Assembly: GCA_051881315.1 (NCBI GenBank)
Contig: JBJEPQ010000016.1
Coordinates: 1-49,420, forward strand
Origin: CAG-488 sp051881315
GTDB lineage: Bacteria > Bacillota > Clostridia > Oscillospirales > Acutalibacteraceae
Direction of reading: 5' to 3'
Length of the DNA stretch: 49,420 nt
In this document: piece after piece, positions 7,749 through 16,306 of the stretch
Numbering within the stretch: the first letter of the stretch is position 1
Layout: the number at the start of each line of letters is the position of its first letter
Translations under genes and position numbers: made by a program
The notes under the pieces: generated by a model
What the model saw: only the letters and a program-made list of their open reading frames with translations
Told to the model about the DNA's origin: nothing
Database searches by the model: none

Positions 7749-8717
7749 TTAATTTAGACAAAGTCTGATAAGATCATTGACATCTGCGGTTGCAAGACAC
7801 TCAACCGTATCCGCCGCACCGTAATAAATCTTGACCTCGCCGCTGTCCTCAAGTATCATTCCGCCCGGGAAGATAACGTCTGTTCTGAAGCCCTCGTCCT
7901 TTTCAAACGGAAGCTCAGCGGCAATCAGCGGTTTGTCGTAAATTCCTATCACCTTTGACGGATCGTCAAGGTCAAGGAGTGCAATTCCTGCCGTGTAAAT
8001 CTTCTGCCATCTGTCCTCCCAGCCGTGTTTTCCCCTTTCGGGATCGAGCCACACCGAATGGAAGGTTGTCAGCCAGCCTTTTTCCGTTTTTATCGGCGGA
8101 GCGGCAGGTCCGATCTTGTCGTTGGCAAACGGCACGTTTTCCACGCCCATAACAAGCCTTGAATTTCCCCAGAAACACATATCGGGCGACTGTGACATCC
8201 AGATATCAAACCTGTCGATGCCGCCTCTTGAATAAACGGGCATCGGTCTTTCGAGCCTTGTGTATAAGCCGTTGATTTTTTCGGGAAAGAGCACCATATT
8301 TCTGTTGTCCGGCAAGGTCATTGTGCGGATATCAAAATTTTCAAAATCCGTTGTTGAAGCAATTCCGCCCCGAAGTCCGTGCTTCGTATCTATCGCAAAG
8401 CAGACATAGCACACTCCGTCAATAACAGTCAGCCTCGGATCATATGCACGGTTTATTTCGTCGTCCTCCAGCTTGAAGCAAGGCTTATCCGAAACCTCCC
8501 AGTTTATTCCGTCATCGGTGAAAGCAAGGCCGATATTCGTTCCGTCAAGTCTCTGTTTTTCATAGTCGCCGTAGTCGTTGCGAAACATCATAACATATCT
8601 GCCGTTATATTTCGCAACGCCTGCATTGAATATCAAAGCGGCATTGTACGGAATATCCCTGTAAGTAAGGACGGGTTTTTCGAGCTTTTTTATTACACCT
8701 GATGATACAAAATCCAT
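7749..8717 (-). CDS. Glycoside hydrolase family 130 enzyme (mannoside phosphorylase-like)
   Basis: 322 residues with the five-bladed propeller signature of GH130: FNAGVAKYNGRYVMMFR, a DPRLT motif near residue 110, then SPDMCFWG and GPAAPPIKTEKGWL. Family members phosphorolyse or hydrolyse beta-mannosides, often beta-1,4-mannosyl-glucose or mannooligosaccharides. No signal peptide, so it should act on imported sugars in the cytosol. It starts 11 nt after the stop of the upstream phosphatase-like gene and is probably in its operon. Whether it is a phosphorylase or hydrolase cannot be settled here. Confidence 0.82.
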   Translation of the reverse strand: MDFVSSGVIKKLEKPVLTYRDIPYNAALIFNAGVAKYNGRYVMMFRNDYGDYEKQRLDGTNIGLAFTDDGINWEVSDKPCFKLEDDEINRAYDPRLTVIDGVCYVCFAIDTKHGLRGGIASTTDFENFDIRTMTLPDNRNMVLFPEKINGLYTRLERPMPVYSRGGIDRFDIWMSQSPDMCFWGNSRLVMGVENVPFANDKIGPAAPPIKTEKGWLTTFHSVWLDPERGKHGWEDRWQKIYTAGIALLDLDDPSKVIGIYDKPLIAAELPFEKDEGFRTDVIFPGGMILEDSGEVKIYYGAADTVECLATADVNDLIRLCLN

Positions 8718-8727
8718 AGCAGCCTCT

Positions 8728-10194
8728 TTATCCTATTATTGTCTGAACTGTGCTTAAAAGGAATTTGATAACCTCGGTAACCTTTACATAGATCACATAG
8801 TAATCGCCCATAAAATGACTGAGCACACGGTCAAGAGCGTCGGTATCAAATAAGGTTTCCGAAGTATCAATATCGGAATAAGTGAAGTCGGTTTTTTCGA
8901 TCGTGTATTCGTCGATCAGCCTGTTTCCGTCAACCGTATAGGTCTTTATATTAAAGGTATTAGATGTAAATTCAACCTCGCTGTAAACGAGCTCCTCGCT
9001 CATATAGCTGAAATTGATCCATGAATGGTCGTACGGTTCATCATAAACACGGTTTTTACCCGATGCCGAAGCCGTCGTAATATAGAGCGTTCCGTCGGGA
9101 TCAGTAACCTTATTTGCCGTGTAATCAAGATCAACTATTTCATTATTCAGCATATTGTATGAACGGCCGTAATAATGCTCGTGTCCGTCAAAAGCAAGGT
9201 CAAATTCAAACTTATCAAGAATAGCCGAAAACACTCCCTGAAGCAGATAGCTGTCATCGTCAACCGCATGGTGTCCCGTTCCGTAAATGTCGTGATGGAA
9301 CACGGCAACTCTCCACTTTGCGTCCTTGTTTGCCTCAATAGCTTTTTCTGCAAGCGCATGGCTTTCAAAGACGTTTATATTCGTTGTGTTGAATACGACA
9401 AAGAGTACGTCGCCGTATCTGAACCAGTAAGGCGTACCCGACTTGCTCGTTGAAATAAGCTGAGAATTAGGATTGTTGACATAGTGCTTATATGTTGTGC
9501 CCTTATGATCGTGATTGCCGATAGTTGTCGCCATGGGAAGATTTCTCATAGCTTTAGGCGAGAGTGTTGCCGCCCATTCAACAGCACTTGCACCCGTCTG
9601 TGTCTGGTCGCCGCAGGAGATAATAAAGCTCGTATCGGGATTGTTTTTGAGAGCTGTGTTGAGCAGCCTGTTCCAGTTTGAAGCGTCGGTGTAGCCTGTC
9701 TGATCGTTGACAGCGGAGCACTGAATATCACCTACAAGCAGAGCCTTGAAGCTGTCGGCAGAACGGGTAATATAGAACTCAGGCTCGCTCCAATTATCCT
9801 TACCGAGCGAATAAGAATAATAGTATCTTGTATTTTCCTCAAGTCCTGTTACGGTAACCCTGTTGGTCTGCTGATTATTATCAGCAAGAGTTGAATAACC
9901 GTAAAAGACCTTTGCGTTCTCCATAGCCGCATTGTCGGCAATTTTAACCATGGGAACAGCGGCTTTTCTCTCGGAGTGCCAGTTGATATTAAGCTCTGTT
10001 TCATCACTTCCGGGAGTTAAGGCGATCTGAGTATTGTCGCCCTCAACCGTGGTCCAGTATTCGTTCCACTGAGCTTCGGTCATTGTATAATCGGGCAGGA
10101 GAAGTCCGTCAGATGCAGAGATATTCAGACCGAAACATCCTGAAATTAAGGTCACAATGAGCAAAACGGAAATAAGCTTTTTAACCGATTTCAT
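8728..10194 (-). CDS. Secreted purple-acid-phosphatase-like metallophosphoesterase
   Basis: 488 residues. Residues 1-28 form a signal peptide (a lipobox-like SGC is present but not convincing). A fibronectin-III-like domain follows (NRVTVTGLEENTRYYY), then a calcineurin-type phosphoesterase with GDIQ, GDQ, GNHDH, VFHHD and GHEH metal ligands in order. The family removes phosphate from esters outside the cell. The C-terminus ends in a hydrophobic helix (IKFLLSTVQTIIG) with no sorting motif, which might hold it at the membrane. Start has GGAGGG upstream. Natural substrate unknown. Confidence 0.82.
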   Translation of the reverse strand: MKSVKKLISVLLIVTLISGCFGLNISASDGLLLPDYTMTEAQWNEYWTTVEGDNTQIALTPGSDETELNINWHSERKAAVPMVKIADNAAMENAKVFYGYSTLADNNQQTNRVTVTGLEENTRYYYSYSLGKDNWSEPEFYITRSADSFKALLVGDIQCSAVNDQTGYTDASNWNRLLNTALKNNPDTSFIISCGDQTQTGASAVEWAATLSPKAMRNLPMATTIGNHDHKGTTYKHYVNNPNSQLISTSKSGTPYWFRYGDVLFVVFNTTNINVFESHALAEKAIEANKDAKWRVAVFHHDIYGTGHHAVDDDSYLLQGVFSAILDKFEFDLAFDGHEHYYGRSYNMLNNEIVDLDYTANKVTDPDGTLYITTASASGKNRVYDEPYDHSWINFSYMSEELVYSEVEFTSNTFNIKTYTVDGNRLIDEYTIEKTDFTYSDIDTSETLFDTDALDRVLSHFMGDYYVIYVKVTEVIKFLLSTVQTIIG

Positions 10195-10221
10195 AAAATT
10201 CCCTCCGAAAAATTTTATTTA

Positions 10222-10249
10222 AGGGAGCCTCGCTCATGCAAGACTCCCT
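10222..10249 (-). terminator. Hairpin between propeller gene and phosphatase gene
   Basis: AGGGAGTCT pairs with AGGCTCCCT (8 of 9) and is followed on the minus strand by a T/A-rich run. It can end transcripts of the upstream gene or partly attenuate expression of the phosphatase gene. Confidence 0.6.
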
Positions 10250-10268
10250 GTCTTTAACAATGATTAAA

Positions 10269-11138
10269 TTATGCGTCCCATTTATAGTGTCTGAGGTTTG
10301 AATCGATGAACAGAGCGCCGATATCAAGAGCATGAATGAGCGTTCCGTCCTCCATCGGATAAACGGTAAGATCCTCGCCCTCGCCGCCGAAATTGTCGAT
10401 CAGCTTAGGCTGATACATAATTCTGTCAAAGAGCTTTTCTACCTTTCCGTTCTTAACGTCAATAGTATATACGGCTCTTGTACTGTCGTTAGTTCCGACA
10501 TAGAGCTTGCCCTTATAGACCTCTCCGCCCTGAATAGCATCAATCGGATCGGAAACGGCAAAGGATTTGACATATTCAAAGGTCTCAAGATCGAAGCAAT
10601 GAATTTCTTCAACAGTCTTGCTGTGTGAAGCATAAATAAATCCGTTTTCGGCATCGACCGCAACCCACGGGATTCCGCGGGTAAGAATATCGGAGGAAAC
10701 CTCGTGACAAATTCCGGTGAACTCAAGAGTCTCGGCGTCATAGAGCGCAATTACAGGATGCTGCCACTGCTTGCTGTCCTCAAGAGAAGCGTAGATATAA
10801 CCGTTATAATAGCTTATTCCGCCGATATGCTTGGAGTTGTAATTTTCGGAAAGCTCACCGTCGAGAGCCTTATAGTTATACGCATAAACTGTCTTGTTAT
10901 CAAAGCCGATCTTTACAAGCGAGGTCTTGCCGCTGAAATACCAGTATTCTCCGTCCGTCGTCACGCCCTGCGCCCTTTCAAGCGTTTCAAGACCGACCAC
11001 CTTGGAGTTGGAGTCATACGGATAAATATCACCGTTGAACAAGCCGTTTAATCCGTTAGTCAAGGTCAGCAAAGCGGCAAAAACAACCGCAAAGACCTTA
11101 TAAATAATACTTTTAGCTATGTTATAAAATGTAAGCAT
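10269..11138 (-). CDS. Membrane-anchored or secreted beta-propeller-like protein
   Basis: 289 residues. The N-terminus has a hydrophobic segment (VFAVVFAALLTLTNGL) that is an anchor or signal peptide. The rest is repeated short strands with patterns such as DGEYWYFSG, YNGYIYASL, ENGFIYASH and YKGKLYVGT spaced 35-50 residues apart, as in YncE/quinoprotein-type propellers. No catalytic motif recognised. It is 12 nt downstream of the alpha/beta hydrolase gene, so they share a transcript. A binding or sensing role at the surface is a guess. Confidence 0.6.
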   Translation of the reverse strand: MLTFYNIAKSIIYKVFAVVFAALLTLTNGLNGLFNGDIYPYDSNSKVVGLETLERAQGVTTDGEYWYFSGKTSLVKIGFDNKTVYAYNYKALDGELSENYNSKHIGGISYYNGYIYASLEDSKQWQHPVIALYDAETLEFTGICHEVSSDILTRGIPWVAVDAENGFIYASHSKTVEEIHCFDLETFEYVKSFAVSDPIDAIQGGEVYKGKLYVGTNDSTRAVYTIDVKNGKVEKLFDRIMYQPKLIDNFGGEGEDLTVYPMEDGTLIHALDIGALFIDSNLRHYKWDA

Positions 11139-11150
11139 TTAAAAATCCCC

Positions 11151-12086
11151 TTACTTAATTACTGAATTGCAGAATGCAATAACATCATCGTATACAAGCT
11201 CTCTGTCAAGCTCATTAAGAATTTCGTGTCTGTCGTCCTTATAGAGCTTGCACTGAGTTTTTGAATGTCCGCTTTCCTTGAGCTTTTCAAAAACTTCCTT
11301 AACGCCCTTGGAGTAGGCTCCGACGGGATCCTCCTCGCCGGATATCAGGAATATATCAAGCTCCTTGGGTACTTTTCTGTACCAGCCGTCGCTTGAAACA
11401 GAGTCGAGAAGCTCGAACATATTCTTATAACCCGATGCGGTGAAAAGAAAGCCGCAGTCGTCGTTATTTATGTACCAGTCTACATTTTCAATGTTTCTTG
11501 AAAGCCAGTCGAATGCCGTTCTGCCCTCACAGCGTTTGTTATATGTGCCGAAGGCAATCTTGTCGATAAGCTTACTCGGATGCTTTTCGCCCTTGACTTT
11601 GGAAATCATCGAGGCAAGCATAATTCCTGCCGCAGCTCCGGGATTTTTACCGCTTGTTCCGCATATCACGGCAGCCGCAATATCATCGGCATACTTTGTG
11701 ATATAGCTCCTTGTGACAAACGAGCCCATGCTGTGACCGAAGATGATAACAGGCTTTTTAAATTCTTCCTTGGCAATGAGAGTAAGCTGGTGAGCGTCGT
11801 CTACAAAGCCCTTGCCGAAAGCGTTTTTTTCGCCGCCGAAATAACCTTTCAATCCGTCGGGAGCAACCGACTTGCCGTGGCCGATATGATCGTTCATAAT
11901 AAAGGCATAGCCTGCGTTACAGAGAGCCTCGGCAAATTCCCGGTATCTTTCGCCGAATTCAGCCATACCGTGAACGCCCTGAACAACCGCTTTGATTTTA
12001 CCGTCGGCAGGAGCCCAGCTCCTTGCGAAAATGTCGCCTACACCCGTAACCGAGGGATAGGAATACTCTTTTCTGACGATTTCCAT
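11151..12086 (-). CDS. Alpha/beta hydrolase, lysophospholipase/monoglyceride-lipase type
   Basis: 311 residues, no signal peptide. The nucleophile elbow is GHSMGS (Ser near 119), the oxyanion region is QGVHGMAEFGERY and the cap-side motif is NDHIGHGKS. The acid is probably the Asp in SGEEDPVG and the histidine that in DRHEILNE. This layout matches bacterial monoacylglycerol lipases and lysophospholipases (Hydrolase_4). AGGAGG ribosome site 8 nt upstream. It lies between a membrane phosphoesterase and a propeller protein, suggesting lipid or envelope turnover (inference). Confidence 0.78.
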   Translation of the reverse strand: MEIVRKEYSYPSVTGVGDIFARSWAPADGKIKAVVQGVHGMAEFGERYREFAEALCNAGYAFIMNDHIGHGKSVAPDGLKGYFGGEKNAFGKGFVDDAHQLTLIAKEEFKKPVIIFGHSMGSFVTRSYITKYADDIAAAVICGTSGKNPGAAAGIMLASMISKVKGEKHPSKLIDKIAFGTYNKRCEGRTAFDWLSRNIENVDWYINNDDCGFLFTASGYKNMFELLDSVSSDGWYRKVPKELDIFLISGEEDPVGAYSKGVKEVFEKLKESGHSKTQCKLYKDDRHEILNELDRELVYDDVIAFCNSVIK

Positions 12087-12109
12087 ACGAAAACCTCCTG
12101 ATATATATT

Positions 12110-13159
12110 TTAGTCTGTTGCAATACCATCGGGAAGCTCAACCTCTTCCCAATCTTTGATTGTTACGTCAACAGAGGAAAGCTTGATGTCTATGTCATAG
12201 TCAGGCAGGTATGTACCCTTGGCAAAGTTTCTTGCTCTGAAAAGAACGTGATCGGAATAAACCTCCATAATGAATCCTATTCCGTTTTCGTTACACTCGC
12301 CGTCCTTGTTGTCGATAGTAAGCGACGGAAGGTTGATCGAATGGAAATTGCCGATCTTTTCATAGGTATATTGACCGATGCCTGTATGAAGATGACCTGT
12401 GATAAAGAAAACGTTGTTATATGAATTTAATATATCCTTGATTTCGTCGGACTGCTTGCCGATAGAGCCTGCCGAGTCGATCGGACTGTTCCACGTATCG
12501 GGAAGACCGTGGGTGTATTTAAGCGGCTGATGACAGATTACAAATGCCGACTTGCCGTCCTTGGTAGCGTCCGCAAGCTCGCTGTCGAGCCATGAGAGCT
12601 GTTCCTCGGTGAAATAGGACTCTTCAAACTCCGTTCTGTCCGTTCCGAGAACGATGAACTTATAGCCGTTGATATCATAGGAATAATTGAGAGAATCAAC
12701 GGAAAATTCGCTTCCGACATTGGAGTTGAGCGTATTTGTAAACGAACAGAAATTTTTCACCGTGTTCTTATAGGAAAGCTTGAGTCTGACATCGTGATTG
12801 CCGACTGCATTGATGAAGCTGTTCGTTCTTGCGCTGACAAGCTTATCGGCAATATACTGGTATTCACACTGCAAGCCATTCTCGGCAATATCGCCTGCAA
12901 TAAGAACGGAATCGACCTTGCCGTCAACGTTGTATGTAATGTCCTCACAAGCCGCGTCAAAGAACTTCGCTCTTTCAACAACGTAGTTTGAAATCTGCGG
13001 ATCTGCCCATACCGCAACGGTGATATCGGCGCCTGTGTCCTCCCCTGTTTTAATGGGATCGTCACTTGACGGGCTTACATACGGATAAAAGACATAGGAG
13101 ATAGCAATGATCAGAACCATGAGCTTATATCCGATTTTAGAAAATAGAGTTGCTTTCAA
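12110..13159 (-). CDS. Membrane-anchored calcineurin-like phosphoesterase, paralog 1
   Basis: 349 residues from the TTG start. One N-terminal membrane segment (YKLMVLIIAISYVFYPYV) precedes a phosphoesterase domain: DPQIS, AGDIAENG, GNHDVR, ICHQPL and TGHLHTGI supply the two-metal ligands. The domain should face outward. The start is set by a promoter whose hexamers (13192-13220) lie at the first codons of the longer frame, and by a GGATGGTG site in front of the TTG. It is about two-thirds identical by eye to the neighbouring 13308-14300 protein, so this is a tandem duplication. Substrate unknown. Confidence 0.75.
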   Translation of the reverse strand: MKATLFSKIGYKLMVLIIAISYVFYPYVSPSSDDPIKTGEDTGADITVAVWADPQISNYVVERAKFFDAACEDITYNVDGKVDSVLIAGDIAENGLQCEYQYIADKLVSARTNSFINAVGNHDVRLKLSYKNTVKNFCSFTNTLNSNVGSEFSVDSLNYSYDINGYKFIVLGTDRTEFEESYFTEEQLSWLDSELADATKDGKSAFVICHQPLKYTHGLPDTWNSPIDSAGSIGKQSDEIKDILNSYNNVFFITGHLHTGIGQYTYEKIGNFHSINLPSLTIDNKDGECNENGIGFIMEVYSDHVLFRARNFAKGTYLPDYDIDIKLSSVDVTIKDWEEVELPDGIATD

Positions 13160-13191
13160 AAGATACACCATCCTATAATAAATTACAGTTA

Positions 13192-13220
13192 ATTTTAACA
13201 CGAAATTACAGTTCTGTCAA
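13192..13220 (-). promoter_or_regulatory. Promoter of phosphoesterase paralog 1
   Basis: On the minus strand: TTGACA (13215-13220), 17-nt spacer, TAAAAT (13192-13197). It lies just after the terminator of paralog 2, so each copy has its own promoter. Confidence 0.75.
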
Positions 13221-13259
13221 TTTTATTTTGTGTAATTCAAATATACAATTATGAAAAAA

Positions 13260-13287
13260 AGATCGGAAGACATAACTGTTCCGATCT
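13260..13287 (-). terminator. Terminator of phosphoesterase paralog 2
   Basis: AGATCGGAA / TTCCGATCT perfect 9-bp stem, followed on the minus strand by seven T. Confidence 0.85.
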
Positions 13288-13307
13288 CATTTTTATTAAA
13301 TTGTAAT

Positions 13308-14300
13308 TTACATCACATTCATCGCACAAAGAGGAATGTCAATATCAAAATCGGACAAATATTCGCCCTTAACAAAGTTTCTCGCTCTGAAAAGAATATG
13401 AGTGTCATAAACATCCATAATGAAGCCTATTCCGATTTCGTTGCAGTCACCGTTGCTGTTGGGCATTGTGAGCGCAGGAAGACTTACGGAATTGATTCTT
13501 CCTATTTTCTCATATGTAAATTTTCCTATACCATTGTGAAGATGTCCTGTCAAATAGAAAACATTGTCATATTTATTTAGAATGGCTTTAACCCTGTCGG
13601 ATTGCTTTCCGATTGAGCCTGCCGACTCAATGGGAATATCCCAAGTGTCGGGAAGACCGTGAGTATAGCAAAACGGCTGATGGCAGATTACAAACGCCGG
13701 CTTACCCGTCTTAGTGGCATCGGCAAGCTCGCTGTCAAGCCATAAGAACTGTTCCTCAAAGAAATACGACTCCTCAAACTTTGTTTTATCCGTTCCGAGA
13801 ACAATAAATTTGTAACCGTTCAACTCGTAGGAATAGTGAAGTAAGTCAATCGTCAGATCACTTCCGGCTCTTTTGTTGAGCGTATTGGTAAATGAGCAAA
13901 AATTTTTAACCGTATTTTTGTAGCAGGCTTTCAGTCTTACATCGTGATTGCCGACGGCATTGATGAAATTCTTAGTCTTTGCACCCGTAAGCTTATCGGT
14001 CATATACTGATATTCACAGAGCAGTCCGTTTTCCGCCATATCTCCGGCAACAAGGATTGCATCAAGCTTTCCGTCAACATTTTTAATTATATCCTCGCAA
14101 ACAGCGTCAAAATTTCTGGCTCTTTTAAACATATAGTTGGAAACCTGGATATCCGCCCAGACCGCAACGCTGAGCTTTGCGCCGTTCTTTTCGCTTGTTT
14201 GAATAGGATCATAAGCTGACGGAGCAACATAAGGAGCTTTCTTATACGTTTTATTAACATTGGATTTCATAAGCCTGTAGCTTAATTTGATTTTGCCCAA
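13308..14300 (-). CDS. Calcineurin-like phosphoesterase, paralog 2 (no membrane anchor)
   Basis: 330 residues from the TTG start. The same metal-binding series as paralog 1 is kept (WADIQVSN, AGDMAENG, GNHDVR, ICHQPF, TGHLHNGI). The N-terminus differs: the hydrophobic segment of paralog 1 is replaced by a basic, polar stretch (SYRLMKSNVNKTYKKA), so no signal or anchor is visible and the protein may stay in the cytosol. The promoter at 14330-14358 overlaps the longer frame, and a GGGCGGTG site precedes the TTG, mirroring paralog 1. Function unknown. Confidence 0.7.
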   Translation of the reverse strand: MGKIKLSYRLMKSNVNKTYKKAPYVAPSAYDPIQTSEKNGAKLSVAVWADIQVSNYMFKRARNFDAVCEDIIKNVDGKLDAILVAGDMAENGLLCEYQYMTDKLTGAKTKNFINAVGNHDVRLKACYKNTVKNFCSFTNTLNKRAGSDLTIDLLHYSYELNGYKFIVLGTDKTKFEESYFFEEQFLWLDSELADATKTGKPAFVICHQPFCYTHGLPDTWDIPIESAGSIGKQSDRVKAILNKYDNVFYLTGHLHNGIGKFTYEKIGRINSVSLPALTMPNSNGDCNEIGIGFIMDVYDTHILFRARNFVKGEYLSDFDIDIPLCAMNVM

Positions 14301-14329
14301 AATAAACACCGCCCACACTTTATTTTTTA

Positions 14330-14358
14330 ATATTAACATTTAATATAAATTCTGTCAA
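14330..14358 (-). promoter_or_regulatory. Promoter of phosphoesterase paralog 2
   Basis: On the minus strand: TTGACA (14353-14358), 17-nt spacer, TAATAT (14330-14335). The layout copies the promoter of paralog 1, including the GAA after the -35. Confidence 0.7.
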
Positions 14359-14368
14359 ATATGAAAAA

Positions 14369-14396
14369 GGATCGAAATGATTTGACATTCCGATCC
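14369..14396 (-). terminator. Terminator of the SecB-like gene
   Basis: GGATCGGAATG / CATTTCGATCC stem (10 of 11 paired) followed on the minus strand by five T. Confidence 0.85.
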
Positions 14397-14416
14397 GTAA
14401 AAATATACTTCTGTAA

Positions 14417-14812
14417 TTACTGCTTGTTGGGATTATCAAAACGGTAGATTTCACGGTTCTCGATATCCATATCGGGAATCATGATCGGCTGAATACCTGC
14501 GTTTGCAGTTATCGTAGTGATAAACGCACGGGCGTACGGGAAAAGCTCCTTGTAGGTCTGGATATGGATACGCTCCCTTTCCAGTCCGTCGGGATAAGAG
14601 AAAATTCCTGCAAGCACAAGCTTGACCGAAAATGCTTCGGGATTTTCCTTGTCGGCAATGTTGACCGTGAACTTGCCCTCGCAGATATTGTTGTTGGTGT
14701 ATCTGACATTGTAGGCATAGCTGTTTTTCAGCTCGATCTTTGTGTTGCCCTTAACTTTATTAACAAACTGAATTTCTTCAATCTTATATGCATTGAGTTT
14801 AAGATCTTTCAT
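14417..14812 (-). CDS. SecB-like protein-export chaperone
   Basis: 131 residues. The middle and end follow the SecB fold pattern: AGIFSYPDG matches the conserved GIF turn, and LFPYARAFIT then GIQPIMIPDMD matches the LFPYAR helix and the proline-rich tail of SecB. The N-terminal half has the expected alternating strands (TKIELKNSYAYNVRY). SecB holds unfolded proteins for export; in many non-proteobacteria SecB-like proteins instead guard an antitoxin. Here the gene is alone, with its own promoter and terminator and no toxin or antitoxin gene beside it. The role is therefore open. Confidence 0.75.
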   Translation of the reverse strand: MKDLKLNAYKIEEIQFVNKVKGNTKIELKNSYAYNVRYTNNNICEGKFTVNIADKENPEAFSVKLVLAGIFSYPDGLERERIHIQTYKELFPYARAFITTITANAGIQPIMIPDMDIENREIYRFDNPNKQ

Positions 14813-14837
14813 AATACTGTCCCCCTTGTTTTTCTAT

Positions 14838-14866
14838 ATTTTATCATAAGGGAACGTATTTTACAA
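14838..14866 (-). promoter_or_regulatory. Promoter of the SecB-like gene
   Basis: On the minus strand: TTGTAA (14861-14866), 17-nt spacer, TAAAAT (14838-14843), followed by a GGGGG ribosome site before the ATG. Confidence 0.6.
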
Positions 14867-14921
14867 GAGTAATTTTATTTTTTAGGAGTTAAAACCGATC
14901 ACAACATTGTTTTGATAAAAG

Positions 14922-14950
14922 TTGACAGCATTTTATTGTTATGCTACACT
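14922..14950 (+). promoter_or_regulatory. Promoter of the GH28-like gene
   Basis: TTGACA (14922-14927), 17-nt spacer, TACACT (14945-14950). It lies at or ahead of the first in-frame ATG (14941) and so supports the downstream start at 14983. Confidence 0.6.
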
Positions 14951-14982
14951 TTCGGTATAATACTTTTTCCAAGGGGCAGACT

Positions 14983-16257
14983 ATGAAAACTGTAAACGAT
15001 TATACGGGAAAATCCGATATTGAGAAAATTGAAGCGGCAATCAAAGACGGACAAGGCGGTGTTGCGGTTATTCCGCCGAGAAAATGCGATTCTGAGCCTG
15101 AAAGAGATTACTGGCTTATCGACAGAGCAATTCTTATTCCCGAAAACACGACGGTACTTCTTAAAAACTGTAAAATTAAACTTTCGGATAAATGCCGAGA
15201 CAACTTTTTCCGTACATCAAACTGCGGTATAGGTATTGAATATCCCGAAAAAATCAAGAATGTTCATATAATCGGCGAGGGACTTTGTGTTCTTGAAGGT
15301 GCGGATCATCCGAGAGCCACAGGTGACGGAAGTAAAAAACTTGCCTGTCCGTGTCCGAAAAATAAAACCGATGTCCTCAGACTTTCGGAGCAAAACCCGG
15401 ACAAATATAACTATTATTTTATTGACAAACATTCTCATTCCTACGGAACAGACGCAGGTGATCCGAACGAATCACAAAACGGAGACTGGAGAAACATCGG
15501 AATACTATTTGCAAATGCAGAAAACTGTTCTGTTCAAAATTTACATATTAAGAATCCCCACGGCTGGGCAATATCCTTTGAGGCTTGCTCGCACGGATTG
15601 ATTGAAAACATCGACTTTGATGCAGATATGTCGAGATATATTGACGGTATGGTTCAGAACTCGGAAAATCAGGACGGTATCGACATAAGAAACGGTTGCC
15701 ACGACATAATTATTCAGAACATAACAGGCGGAACAGGAGACGACGTCATTGCCTTAACGGCAATCGCAGGCAGGAACTATTTACCGGGAGGAAGTATGTG
15801 CACAACTCACGTTATGCACAACGACTGGACAAAACGTAAAAAAGATATTCACGATATTATAATCCGAAATGTAATTGGACGATGCAAAAGCGGAGAATGT
15901 AATATTCTGAGAATGTTGCCGGCAGAAGCAAAGATCTATAACATTGTTGTTGACGGAATTATCGACAATTCGCCGGAGGGCTTTTGTAACCGTGCGGCTG
16001 TTCTTTTGGGTGAGCCTGACGGCAATTACGGAAGAAATCTTCCCGACGACCTCTACGGTATTGCGGTATCAAACATCATCAGCAAAAGCGTTTACTGCAT
16101 TGTTGTAGCAGGATATATCAGCGATTCATCTTTTACGAATATCGTCAATCTGAATCCCGAATGTCCTGTATTTATGGTGGAGAGAGAAAACGGATTCAGA
16201 AATATCGAGCTGTCCTCCGTCGTCACAAAAGGCAAGGAAGCTGTCAAATACAAATAA
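14983..16257 (+). CDS. GH28-like right-handed beta-helix protein, cytosolic
   Basis: 424 residues. Successive short strands (VHIIGEG, IENIDFD, IIIQNITGG, IIIRNVIGR) form a parallel beta-helix. The polygalacturonase-type acidic residues are seen in QDGIDIRN and GDDVIAL, while the usual GHG and RIK motifs of GH28 are not, so activity may differ from pectin cleavage. No signal peptide, which is unusual for this fold and points to an oligosaccharide imported first. The start is the ATG at 14983 with AAGGGG upstream; an ATG at 14941 lies inside the promoter. Monocistronic. Confidence 0.7.
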   Translation: MKTVNDYTGKSDIEKIEAAIKDGQGGVAVIPPRKCDSEPERDYWLIDRAILIPENTTVLLKNCKIKLSDKCRDNFFRTSNCGIGIEYPEKIKNVHIIGEGLCVLEGADHPRATGDGSKKLACPCPKNKTDVLRLSEQNPDKYNYYFIDKHSHSYGTDAGDPNESQNGDWRNIGILFANAENCSVQNLHIKNPHGWAISFEACSHGLIENIDFDADMSRYIDGMVQNSENQDGIDIRNGCHDIIIQNITGGTGDDVIALTAIAGRNYLPGGSMCTTHVMHNDWTKRKKDIHDIIIRNVIGRCKSGECNILRMLPAEAKIYNIVVDGIIDNSPEGFCNRAAVLLGEPDGNYGRNLPDDLYGIAVSNIISKSVYCIVVAGYISDSSFTNIVNLNPECPVFMVERENGFRNIELSSVVTKGKEAVKYK

Positions 16258-16274
16258 AATTTCAATATGTAACA

Positions 16275-16300
16275 AGGAACTGTCTCATAGAACAGTTCCT
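16275..16300 (+). terminator. Terminator of the GH28-like gene
   Basis: AGGAACTGT / ACAGTTCCT perfect stem followed by a T-rich run. It also stands beyond the end of the convergent spoVA operon. Confidence 0.85.
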
Positions 16301-16306
16301 TTTTCT

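Noticed and set aside
8728..10194. Lipoprotein status of the secreted phosphatase
   Set aside because: A Cys follows SG in the signal region, but the residues before it do not make a good lipobox and a later cleavage site (NISASD) looks better.
14417..14812. Toxin-antitoxin-chaperone module around the SecB-like gene
   Set aside because: Neighbours are a phosphoesterase and a GH28-like gene, and the gene has its own promoter and terminator.
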